Shown here: one piece after another, positions 1 through 9,734 of the stretch
How positions within the stretch are numbered: position 1 is the stretch's first letter
How the letters are laid out: the number at the start of each line of letters is the position of its first letter
Source: Mimachlamys varia
Taxonomy: Eukaryota; Mollusca; Bivalvia; Pectinida; Pectinidae
NCBI GenBank assembly: GCA_947623455.1
Contig: OX392541.1
Coordinates: 9,366,719-9,430,718, forward strand
Length of the DNA: 64,000 bases
Direction: 5' to 3'
Position numbers and translations under genes: made by a program
The notes under the pieces: model-generated
Seen by the model: the letters and a program-made list of their open reading frames with translations, nothing else
Told to the model about the DNA's origin: nothing
Database searches by the model: none

Positions 1-2850
1 TCATTTGTTTGAACAAACTTGGTAGCCCTTTATCCCAGCATGCCACAGGCCCAATATCAGGTCTCTGGGCCTTTTGGTTATTCAGAAGTTGTTTAAAAAG
101 ATTTTGACCTTTTTGGCCCCTGTGACCTTGAATGAAGGTCAAGGTCATTTGTTTGAACAAACTTGGTAGCCCTTTATCCCAGCATGCCACAGGCCCAATA
201 TCAGGTCTCTGGGCCTTTTGGTTATTCAGAAAAAGTTGTTTTAAAGATTTTGACCCTTTTGGCCCCTGTGACCTTGAATGAAGTTCAAGGTCATTTATTT
301 GAACAAACTTGGTAGACCTTTATCCCAGCATGCCACAGGCCTAATATCAGGTCTTTGAGCCTTTTAGTTATTAAGAAGAAGTTGTTTAAAGATTATGACC
401 GTTTTGGCCTCTGTGACCTTGAATGAAGGTCAAGGTCATTTCTTTGAACAAACTTGGTAGCCCTTTATCCCAGCATAACACAGGACCAATATCAGGTCTC
501 TGGGCCTTTTGGTTATTCAGAAGAAGTTGTTTAAAAAGATTTTGACCTTTTTGGCCCCTGTTACCTTGAATGAAGGTCAAGGTCATTTGTTTGAACAAAC
601 TTGGTAGCCCTTTATCCCAGCATGCCACAGGCCCAATATCAGGTCTCTGGGCCTTTTGGTTATTCAGAAGAAGTTGTTTAAAGATTATGACCGTTTTGGT
701 CCCTGTGACCTTGAATGAAAGTCAAGATCATTTCTTTGAACAAACTTGGTAGCCTTTTATCCCAGCATGCCACAGGCCCAATATCAGGTCTCTGGGCCTT
801 TTGGTTATTCAGAAGAAGTCGTTTAAAGATTATGACCGTTTTGGCCCCTGTGACCTTGAATGAAAGTCAAGGTCATTTCTTTGAACAAACTTGGTAGCCC
901 TTTATCTCAGCATGCCACAGGCCCAATATATGGTATCTGGGCCTTTTGGTTATTCAGAAGAAAATGTTTAAAGATTATGACCGTTTTGGCCCCAGTGACC
1001 TTGAATGAAAGTCAATGTCATTTCTTTGAACAAACTTGGTAGCCCTTTATCCCAGCATGCCACAGGCCCAATATTAGATCTCTGGGCCTTTTGGTTATTC
1101 AGAAGAAAATGTTTAAAGATTATGACCGTTTTGGCCCCAGTGACCTTGAATGAAAGTCAAGGTCATTTCTTTGAACAAACATGGTAGCCCTTTATCCCAG
1201 CATGCCACAGGCCCAATATCAGGTCTCTGGGCCTTTTGGTTATTCAGAAGAAGTTGTTTAAAGATTATGACCGTTTTGGCCCCTGTGACCTTGAATGAAA
1301 GTCAAGGTCATTTCTTTGAACAAACTTGGTAGCCCTTTATCCCAGCATGCCACAGGCCTAATATTAGGTCTCTGTGCATTTTGGTTATTCAGAAGAAGTC
1401 GTTTAAAAATTATGACCGTTTTATCCCCTGTGACCTTGAATGAAGGTCAAGGTCATTTCTTTGAACAAACTTGGTAGCCCTTTATCTCAGCATAACACAG
1501 GACCAATATCAGGTCTCTGGGCCTTTTGGTTATTCAGAAGAAGTTGTTTAAAAAGATTTTGACCTTTTCGGCCCCTGTGACCTTGAATGAAGGTCAAGGT
1601 CATTTGTTTGAACAAACTTGGTACCCCTTTATCCCAGCATAACACAGGCCCAATATAAGGTCTCTGGGCCTTTTGGTTATTCAGAAGAAGTCGTTCAAAG
1701 ATTTTGACCTTTTTGGCCCCTGTGACCTTGAATGAAGGTCAAGGTCATTTGTTTGAACAAACTTGGTAGCCCTTTATCCCAGCATGCCACAGGCCCAATA
1801 TTAGGTCTCTGGGCCTTTTGGTTATTCAGAAGAAGTCGTTTAAAAATTAAGACCGTTTTGTCCCCTGTGACCTTGAATGAAGGTCAAGGTCATTTCTTTG
1901 AACAAACTTGGTAGCCCTTTATCTCAGCATAACACAGGACCAATATCAGGTCTCTGGGCCTTTTGGTTATTCAGAAGAAGTTGTTTAAAAAGATTTTGAC
2001 CTTTTCGGCCCCTGTGACCTTGAATGAAGGTCAAGGTCATTTGTTTGAACAAACTTGGTAACCCTTTATCCCAGCATGCCACAGGCCCAATATCAGGTCT
2101 CTGGGCCTTTTGGTTATTCAAAAGAAGTCGTTCAAAGATTTTGACCTTTTTGGCCCCTGTGACCTTGAATGAAGGTCAAGGTCATTTGTTTGAACAAACT
2201 TGGTAGCCCTTTATCCCAGCATGCCACAGGCCCAATATTAGGTCTCTGGGCCTTTTGGTTATTCAGAAGAAGTCGTTCAAAGATTTTGACCTTTTTGGCC
2301 CCTGTGACCTTGAATGAAGGTCAAGGTCATTTGTTTGAACAAACTTGGTAGCCCTTTATCCCAGCATGCCACAGGCCCAATATTAGGTCTCTGGGCCTTT
2401 TGGTTATTCAGAAGAAGTCGTTTAAAAATTATGACTGTTTTGTCCCCTGTGACCTTGAATAAAGGTCAAGGTCATTTCTTTGAACAAACTTGGTAGCCCT
2501 TTATCTCAGCATAACACAGGACCAATATCAGGTCTCTGGGCCTTTTGGTTATTCAGAAGAAGTTGTTTAAAAAGATTTTGACCTTTTCGGCCCCTGTGAC
2601 CTTGAATGAAGGTCAAGGTCATTTGTTTGAACAAACTTGGTAGCCCTTTATCCCAGCATGCCACAGACCCAATATTAGGTCTCTGGGCCTTTTGGTTATT
2701 CAGAAGAAGTCGTTCAAAGATTTTGACCTTTTTGGCCCCTGTGACCTTGAATGAAGGTCAAGGTCATTTGTTTGAACAAACTTGGTAGCCCTTTATCCCA
2801 GCATGCCACAGGCCCAATATTGGGTCTATGGGCCTTTTGGTTTACGAGAA
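1..2850 (+). repeat. ~145-bp tandem repeat array, about 20 copies
   Basis: Successive monomers start at 570, 715, 860, 1005, 1150, 1295 and so on, a 145-bp step (some 146). Landmarks in each copy are GACCTTGAATGAAGGTCAAG, TTGAACAAACTTGGTAGCCC, CCACAGGCCCAATAT and GGGCCTTTTGGTTATTCAG. Two subtypes alternate: one with ATTATGACCGTTTTGGCCCC and one with ATTTTGACCTTTTTGGCCCC. The 60-residue reading frames repeated here are by-products of the monomer and not genes. Each monomer carries AGGTCA half-sites (see findings). Confidence 0.95.
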
Positions 2851-2982
2851 GAAGATGTTTAAATGGAAAAGTTTACGGACGGCGCACGGCGCACGACGCA
2901 CGGCGCACGACGCACGACGCACGGCGCACGACGCACGACGCACGACGCACGGCGCACGACGACGGACGAAGCATGATGACTA

Positions 2983-3016
2983 TAGGTCATCCTGACCCTT
3001 CGGGTCAGATGACCTA
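2983..3016 (+). other. Terminal hairpin of element 1
   Basis: TAGGTCAT and ATGACCTA pair around an inner TGACCC/GGGTCA stem with a TTC loop. The same hairpin closes element 2 (9697-9730). Hairpins just inside the 3' end are typical of rolling-circle elements. Confidence 0.75.
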
Positions 3017-3018
3017 AA

Positions 3019-3505
3019 AACGTGGAAATTGTTGAATTTGTCGCTCCTTGTAACACGTACTGTACAGCGAGAGTACATAACTGGTAAAATGAATTAGTAA
3101 TTGCAAATTTAATTAACAGCAATTAGCTTACCATTTCACCATTACACAAATGACAGTCTTGTTTTCCACTGCACTGAAAAAAAACATTTGGAGAATATTG
3201 ACATGGGTGCAGCTTTGATGATTTGTATGATTTGGCCAAATATGCAATGTCTGCGGATCGTTATAAATAAGTTGGAATAAAAATACCGGATTAAAAAAAA
3301 AAATGCCTTAAAAATATTACGCAGACAAAACAAGTACAGGCCATAATTTAGGTCCTAGGATTTAAATTGCCAACGGAAACAGGAAATATATTGATTATTT
3401 GGCATTGAATTTTGTATTTTATTTTCCTTGTATTTAGGTCTAGATCTACACTGTCTGTTTAAATTACAATAGATCTGAAATTAAAAAAAAAAACAATTAT
3501 TTGTA
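3019..3505. other. AT-rich spacer, nothing recognised
   Basis: Plain AT-rich sequence with poly-A runs. No conserved coding or known repeat was seen. Confidence 0.6.
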
Positions 3506-3898
3506 GATTGGAACAAGGAAGTGTACGGGTCGGACCTCGACTTGATGGAGGTGTCTGAAAACAAACTTGCCGAAGTACTTGCCAAATTTTACTGCGAGGC
3601 CAAACCAAAAAATACCAAGCAACGGGTAGAAAAATTAAAAATGCCAACCCACCAGGCTGCAGAATACCATAGAAACTCTTTTAAACATTAGAGGGGCTGT
3701 TAACCGTCGTCTTGTTGACATAGGGAAAAACATAGATATAGTAAGGGGGGTCGCATTTAAAAAGGCGAACCGGACCCTAGATGGGTTATTAAAGGAGCGC
3801 ACCAGGACCGGCATAGCTCGTCCTACGGCCCATAAAGACATCATACCCCCTGAACATTTACAACAAATCTCCACTTACCTCCAAAATAAGTGGAGGTT
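3506..3898 (+). pseudogene. Crypton-like (DUF3504/KIAA1958-type) recombinase fragment, frameshifted
   Basis: The first segment reads DWNKEVYGSDLDLMEVSENK onward through FYCEAKPKNTKQRVEKLKMP and ends at a TAG near 3685. Shifting one base continues it as RGAVNRRLVDIGKNIDIVRG, then FKKANRTLDGLLKERTRTG, RPTAHKDIIPPEHLQQISTY. This resembles the N-terminal helical region of DUF3504 tyrosine recombinases from Crypton elements and the KIAA1958-like genes abundant in molluscs: a short helix block, an 'RG.(I/V)NR.L.D.G' stretch, an 'F..ANRTLDGLLK..' stretch, then the start of the catalytic domain. There is no Met and the R..H/R..Y catalytic half is missing. It is a dead fragment. Family assignment is from memory of the pattern. 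Confidence 0.55.
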
Positions 3899-4349
3899 TT
3901 CTGTCAAATAGCACATTCCACGGTTGTACATTCAATTTCAAACAGTGAATGTAAACTCAAGCCTAGCCCGCCGCCTCGCTCGCCAACCGGTTTGAACCGG
4001 GTTTTGTTGGTTATGTTACTATGGAGACTGAAAAAAGTCCACCACGACTTTTGTTTCCAAATTCATGTTGTGTTTTGTATTATTTCACATAAATGGCTTT
4101 ATCAAAAAATAAAAGTATTGAAAATGCAAACAGTAACCTACAATTTTCGTGTTTCATTACATGTACTTCATTGAAAAAAAATACTGATGCGGATGTAGAA
4201 TTTAGACAGAAAATACAACGCTGTGCAGTGGCCGAGTCTCTCGGCTGTTCCATTTACCTGGTTTCTTATCCGATATGATAACTAAAATTATTAGATAGAC
4301 AAAACTGTTATTGTTGGGGCTCTTTTTCTTGGACGCTATGTAAATATAT
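3899..4349. other. Spacer, nothing recognised
   Basis: It contains a short CG-rich patch (3961-4000) and AT-rich sequence. No supported gene. Confidence 0.5.
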
Positions 4350-4503
4350 GAATTGAATGCATTTTTTTTTATTTTCATGGCGGCAATGAATAGCAGTAGA
4401 TGATCTACATATCTTCCGAGGTGCGCTAACGCGCACCACGGGATATGTAGACCATCTACTGCTATTCATTGCCGCCATGAAAATGAAAAAAATGCATTCA
4501 ATC
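4350..4503. repeat. Foldback (near-perfect inverted repeat) with GGTGCGC/GCGCACC apex
   Basis: Arms of about 75 bp meet at GGTGCGC (4420-4426), loop TAAC, GCGCACC (4431-4437). The left arm begins GAATTGAATGCATTT and the right arm ends AATGCATTCAATCCCTATAT. The foldback at 59272-59433 has the same design and the same outer TTCAATCCCTATAT. Confidence 0.9.
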
Positions 4504-4508
4504 CCTAT

Positions 4509-4710
4509 ATGTACCTGCCAGAAAAGGCAAGGCATGATATCTTATTAAAATCATATCTTGGACGAAACAGCTGTTATGCAGTTTAATTCATTTTTTTTTT
4601 GCATACTGTATCTATTATTAAATTTAAGAGGTGCAGCATATGTGTGTGTTACGTCATCTTGAGTAACCCAAGTGATAAGGACAAGTAATAAAAGCGTGAC
4701 TGCAGTAAAA
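4509..4710 (+). repeat. Duplicated ORF block, copy 1
   Basis: From CCTGCCAGAAAAGGCAAGGC through GTGACTGCAGTAAAATA this stretch matches 10630-10852. The encoded start (PEKARHDILLKSYLGRN) is open in the second copy and broken here by a short length change at about 4573. The foldback at 4350-4503 sits directly against its left side. Confidence 0.85.
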
Positions 4711-4819
4711 TATATACTTCTCTTGGAATACGACAAGGTTCCGATAGGATCATGCCCAATCGGACTACCCGTGCGGTAAGAAAACTGACAGCACCCCTAT
4801 GGATTTGTTACGGAAAGTG

Positions 4820-5185
4820 GAGGAGTTTAAGTCGGATATCTCATCATACAGCTCGGAGGAAATGATATTAGTGTGAACAATAGCCCTGACGACATTTTTA
4901 CTTGCATTAGTTACTTAGAGGAACACTTGACTAAGATGACAGTGAGCACTGTATTTGTGTCGGAGATAGTTAAAAGAGGGACTTTAAGAAATCTCGATGA
5001 TTAACACTGAACCTTTTTAACAAACAAAGGACAGCTGTTAACAAATTTTTGAGAAAGCACAATGGCCAGAAGTACGTCAATCTGAACATTAAGCATCCGA
5101 GAAATATGTCAGAGGACTTGTTCATTTTTCAGAACTTGGTTTGAAGAAGGCATTTCATTTCTTCAGACGTGTATTTTCCATGTGA
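4820..5185 (+). pseudogene. SGNH/GDSL hydrolase-like domain of a mobile-element ORF, broken
   Basis: One frame reads LGGNDISVNNSPDDIFTCIS then YLEEHLTKMTVSTVFVSEIV and stops at 5002. The next frame gives FNKQRTAVNKFLRKHNGQKY. After another shift comes LVHFSELGLKKAFHFFRRVF and a stop at 5183. GGND (4855-4866) matches the block III GxND oxyanion motif, and the late VHFS matches the catalytic-His block V of SGNH hydrolases, in the correct order and spacing. Such domains occur in ORFs of several metazoan transposable elements. The N-terminal GDS block was not found. At least two frameshifts make it non-functional. A partial copy lies at 10853-10905. Confidence 0.6.
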
Positions 5186-5908
5186 AATGTTTTGTGTTCA
5201 TCATTATTTGCAAATTTGTCTTGATTTTTGATAAATCAATGCTTTTCCATTATTTAGTACGACATTTTAATCGGTCAAATAAATAATCAAAAGGGTTGTC
5301 AATAGAAAACCGTTAAGTGGTTACTCAGTTGGAAAGTCATGAACATATGAACTGTAACATCATTACCAAATCAAGAAGATAGCAGCACTAAATATAAGCA
5401 ACGATTCCCTCTCACTTCGGAAGCCCGTGGAAGCGTTTGCAAGCCCCATGCGTGATTAAAACACTTGTTGGCTGTTGATATGTTGATAATATATTATGGT
5501 TCTTTTAAATAGGCATCCCGCGAAAATTAGCTTTTTTCTTATTTTTTTCATCAAAATATTACATACACATATCGAGTGGGTATTCTTATGGACTATCGGG
5601 GTTTGCTGATATGTATTCATAAAATAAATAATTTCAAAATAACTAGTGGAATTCCAAAAGGTCTAGCCAGACGATCCGGCTTGGGATTTCCACCTACCAA
5701 CGCATGCGCAGCGAGCGCCGTTTCCATTGTTAACACTATCTGGTATTACCGTTACATCGCGATAAGGCCTAACTACTAAGCGAAAAGTTGCCGAATGGTC
5801 AAAATATGACGCAAGACTGTGATACGGAATCATATTGAGAGATGGGAAGTATTCAAAGGAGAAACTACCTGCTTTATTGTGTGTTTGTTACATATTTCTT
5901 CTGGGTAA
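5186..5908. other. Spacer, nothing recognised
   Basis: AT-rich with a short GC-richer patch at 5650-5770. No gene with support on either strand. Confidence 0.5.
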
Positions 5909-5918
5909 CGGTAACATG

Positions 5919-6309
5919 CAATCTGATTAAAATACAGATCCTTGTTCTCCCTCCGTTTTACAACGATCTGACAACATCCCATAAGAGGTCACGTCCAGAT
6001 GACCTTTGTCGCCTCTTTAATTAATACTAAAATAATTTTCCAACGAGCAGTCATCTTGCAGCAAGCCATTTCGTCACATTATTCCGCATGAACTTTTTGG
6101 TGACGAAATGACTAAACTGACAAATGTGTTTATGCAAGCTTTGTCGCCTCAAAATGTCACTGTCAAGATTCTGCCAGTAGTAATTTGGTTGGCTAATGCG
6201 AAATGTCATCGGGACATGACCTTCTATGGGATTATCTCAGATCTTAACGCAACAGAGAGAAGTTTTTACGGAACGGCGCGGAGATCAAAATATGATTTTA
6301 ATCAGATTG
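5919..6309 (+). mobile_element. MITE family A, full copy with 10-bp target duplication
   Basis: Termini are CAATCTGATTAAAAT (5919-5933) and ATTTTAATCAGATTG (ending 6309). They are flanked by a perfect direct repeat CGGTAACATG (5909-5918 and 6310-6319), so both ends are exact. Inner landmarks are ACAGATCCTTGTTCTC, TAAGAGGTCACGT and GGAACGGCGCGGAGATCAA. A 9-10 bp duplication suits Mutator-like elements, but the superfamily is not settled. Other copies are at 12912-13291, 15693-15769, 18845-19060 and 39275-39352. Confidence 0.85.
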
Positions 6310-7184
6310 CGGTAACATGCACAAATAAAGCTTTGATTTGGTTTTGGGGTTACCCAAGGGTCAGTCTTTCTTCTGGTGCATAAAATGCGTGTGTAATTTT
6401 AAACTTAAGAGTGTGTTTTATAATATTCCCTTGATAACATTTGGCTTCAATTTGGACAAAAGGTATAAATAAATGTTTTTCACGCGTAAAAAAGGTGATA
6501 TTCATACTTTATCTATAAATTCGTGAAGGTATAAATATCATTGGGTTGCGACCCCGGTATTGAATTTAATACGAACAAGAGGCCCAAGGGCCTTAACGGT
6601 CATCTGACTACCAATTGTGATACCATTATGGAATTAGTTTAAACAATATTTTATTTCCATCAGTGTACATGTATATTACATATATAGAAATTATACAAAT
6701 AGTGAGGATTGGAAAACAAGCTAATAGCTTATATAAATTCCTCTCCTCTAGGAATTAGTAATACAATCATGTAACAATATGCCACACAAATGTGGTTTTC
6801 AAGATGGTGATGATCATGGATTTCTTCGGAACAGTGCGAAAAATAACATTTGGTCAGAATCATTTTAGGCAAGTTTCAGATCATGGAAAGTGTTAGATGT
6901 GGATGCAAAATGGGGGCTGTTGCAGCCATCTTGGATCTCTGACGGACTGGAGAAATAACAACATTTGGTTGGGACTATCTGGGGATCATTTTTCTATGAA
7001 AAGTTTTAAATGTGTATTCAAAATGGGGGCTGTGGCAGCCATCTTGGATGTCTGACGGACCCGATAAATAACATTTGGTTGGGACTATCTGAGGATAATT
7101 TTTGCAAGGTTCAGCTTAATGTCACTGGTAGAACTTGAGAAGTTCAAAATGACATATGTGGCGGCCATCTTAGATTTGTGACTA

Positions 7185-7330
7185 TGGGCGAGTTCGATTG
7201 CCGACTATAGTTACTGTAGTCTACTAGAGTTCAACCGAACACACTTTAGTGATAATGTACTGCGCATGTGTACAGAAAGAAGGAGTTGAACTTGAGAAGA
7301 AGTTTAAAATGTGAAAAGTTTACGGACGGC
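7185..7330. other. Internal junction inside element 2
   Basis: A non-repeat stretch (about 7190-7275, GTTCGATTGCCGACTATAG and onward) interrupts a monomer. Shortly after it, AAAAGTTTACGGACGGC, normally the start of the right-hand tail, appears prematurely at 7314 and passes straight back into core sequence. This suggests fusion of two copies or an internal deletion. Confidence 0.55.
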
Positions 7331-9630
7331 AATTTTGTTTTTCAAGATGGCGAATCTGGCGGCCATCTTGGATTTTGGACCAACCCGAAATGTAACAACA
7401 CTTGGTCAGGACCATCTCAGGATCATTTCAGCCAATTTTCAGCTTAATCCCAGTGGTAGAACTTGATAAGAAGTTGGAAACGTGTTTTTCAAGATTGCGG
7501 CTCTGGCAGCCATCTTGGATTTCGGACCGACCCAAAAAGTAACAATACTTGATCAGGACCATCTCAGGATCATGTCAGCCAAGTTTCAGCTTAATCACAC
7601 AGGTATAACTTGAGAAGAAGTTTGAAATGTGTTTTTCAAGATGGCGGCTCTGGCGGCCATCTTGGATTTCCGACCAACCTGAAAAATAACAACACTTGGT
7701 CAGGACAATCTCAGAATCACTTCAGCCAAGTTTTAGCTTAATCCCACAGGTAGAACTTGAGAAGAAGTTGGAAATGTGTTTTGTAAGATGGCGGCCATCT
7801 TGGGATTTCGAACCGACCGAAAAGTAACAACTAATGGTCAGGACCATCTCAGGATAATTTCAGCCAAGTTTCAGCTTAATCCACAGGTGAAACTTGAGAG
7901 AAATTTGGAAATGTGTTTTTCAAGATGGCGGCTCTGGCGGCCATCTTGGAATTTGGACCAACCCAAAAAATAACAACACTTGGTCAGGACCATCTCAGGA
8001 TCATTTCAGCTAAGTTTCATCTTAATCCCACTGGTAGAACTTGAGAAGAAGTTGAAAATGTGTTTTTCAAGATGGCGGCTCTGGCGGCCATCTTGGATTT
8101 CGGACCGACCCGAAAAATAACAACACTTGGTCAGGACTATCTCAGGATCATTTCAGCCAAGTTTCAGCTTAATCCCAGTGGTAGAACTTAAGAAGAAGTT
8201 TAAAATAGGTGTTTTTCAGGAAAACAGTGATTGCGCAATCATGTCACAAAATGGCCGCCATGGCACAAATGTCGAGAGTTTTTCGGACCCGAAAAATAAC
8301 AACATTTTATGGGCTGCCCTTCCTGAACATCCCTACCAATTTTCTGCTCACAGGTACCAGTGGAACTGTAGAAGAAGTTTAATATGTGTTTTTCAAGATG
8401 TCGGCTATGGCGGCCATCTTGGATTTCGGACCGACCCGAAAAATAACAACACTTGGTCAGGACCATCTCAGGATCATTTCAGCTAAGTTTCATCTTAATC
8501 CCACTGGTAGAACTTGAGAAGAAGTTGAAAATGTGTTTTTCAAGATGGCGGCTCTGGCGGCCATCTTGGATTTCGGACCGACCCGAAAAATAACAACACT
8601 TGGTCAGGACTATCTCAGGATCATTTCAGCCAAGTTTCAGCTTAATCCCAGTGGTAGAACTTAAGAAGAAGTTTAAAATAGGTGTTGTTCAGGAAAACAG
8701 TGATTGCGCAATCATGTCACAAAATGGCCGCCATGGCACAAATGTCGAGAGTTTTTCGGACCCGAAAAATAACAACATTTTATAGGCTGCCCTTTCCTGA
8801 ACATCCCTACCAATTTTCAGCTCACAGGTACCAGTGGAACTGTGGAAGAAGTTTAATATGTGTTTTTCAAGATGTCGGCTATGGCGGCCATCTTGGATTT
8901 CGGACCGACCCGAAAAATAACAACACTTGGTCAGGACCATCTCAGGATCATTTCAGCTAAGCTTCAGCTTATTCCCACTGGTAGAACTTGAGAAGAAGTT
9001 GAAAATGTGTTTTTCAAGATGGCGGCTCTGGCGGCCATCTTGGATTTCGGACCGACCCGAAAAATAACAACACTTGGTCAGGACTATCTCAGGATCATTT
9101 CAGCCAAGTTTCAGCTTAACCCCAGTGGTAGAACTTAAGAAGAAGTTTAAAATAGGTGTTGTTCAGGAAAACAGTGATTGCGCAATCATGTCACAAAATG
9201 GCCGCTATGGCACAAATGTCGAGAGTTTTTCGGACCCGAAAAATAACAACATTTTATGGGCTGCCCTTCCTGAACATCCCTACCAATTTTCAGCTCACAG
9301 GTACCAGTGGAACTGTAGAAGAAGTTTAATATGTGTTTTTCAAGATGTCGGCTATGGCAGCCATCTTGGATTTCGGACCGACCCGAAAAATAACAACACT
9401 TGGTCAGGACCATCTCAGGATCATTTCAGCTAAGTTTCAGCTTATTCCCACTGGTAGAATTTGAGAAGAAGTTGAAAATGTGTTTTTCAAGATGGCGGCT
9501 CTGGCGGCCATCTTGGATTTCGGACCGACCCGAAAAATAACAACACTTGGTCAGGACCATCTCAGGATCATTTCAGCTAAGTTTCAGCTTATTCCCATTG
9601 GTAGAACTTGAGAAGAAGTTTGAAATGTGA
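7330..9630 (+). repeat. ~150-155-bp tandem core with ~474-bp higher-order repeat
   Basis: The monomer landmarks are TTTTTCAAGATGGCGGCTCT, GGCGGCCATCTTGGATTTCG, ACCCGAAAAATAACAACACT, TGGTCAGGACCATCTCAGGA and GTAGAACTTGAGAAGAAGTT. From about 8127 a three-monomer unit repeats at 8127, 8600 and 9074. It includes a distinctive middle monomer with GGAAAACAGTGATTGCGCAA and a GTACCAGTGGAACTGT variant. Reading frames of 75-119 residues in this array are by-products. Confidence 0.9.
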
Positions 9631-9734
9631 AAAGTTTACGGACGGCGCACGGCGGACGGCGCACGGCGGACGACGACGGACGAAGCACGGTAACTATAGG
9701 TCATCTTGACCCTTTGGGTCAGATGACCTAAAAA

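Larger units (their letters stand above)
1..3018 (+). mobile_element. Non-autonomous element with tandem core, right part (element 1)
   Basis: The left end lies outside the window. The visible part is about 20 tandem monomers of ~145 bp, then a short unique stretch, a GACGG/GCACGACG-rich low-complexity tail (2868-2970) and a terminal hairpin ending in GTCAGATGACCTAAAAA. Element 2 (6577-9731) has the same tail and end, so this is one family with a different core. A tandem core of 140-160 bp between short conserved ends is the known layout of bivalve 'Pearl' elements, classed as non-autonomous Helentron/Helitron relatives. That class assignment is inference. No transposase or Rep/helicase coding is present. 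Confidence 0.7.
6577..9731 (+). mobile_element. Complete non-autonomous element with tandem core (element 2)
   Basis: The left end is AAGAGGCCCAAGGGCCTTAA, containing the mini-palindrome GGCCC-AA-GGGCC. GGTCATCTGAC (6598-6608) is the exact inverse of GTCAGATGACC at the right end (9718-9728). The interior is a degenerate left part with three divergent monomers (6780-7180), a tandem core (7330-9630), a GACGG-rich tail (9630-9690) and the terminal hairpin. There is no coding capacity. It is a relative of element 1. Assignment to Pearl/HINE-type rolling-circle elements is inference from architecture. Confidence 0.75.

Noticed and set aside
570..3017. Series of 60-88-codon reading frames (MKVKVISLNKLGSPLSQHAT and so on)
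   Set aside because: They recur every 145 bp with the satellite monomer, overlap each other and lack any gene context.
8127..9433. 75-119-codon frames on both strands in the 150-bp core
   Set aside because: Products of the tandem repeat; same peptide in each higher-order unit.
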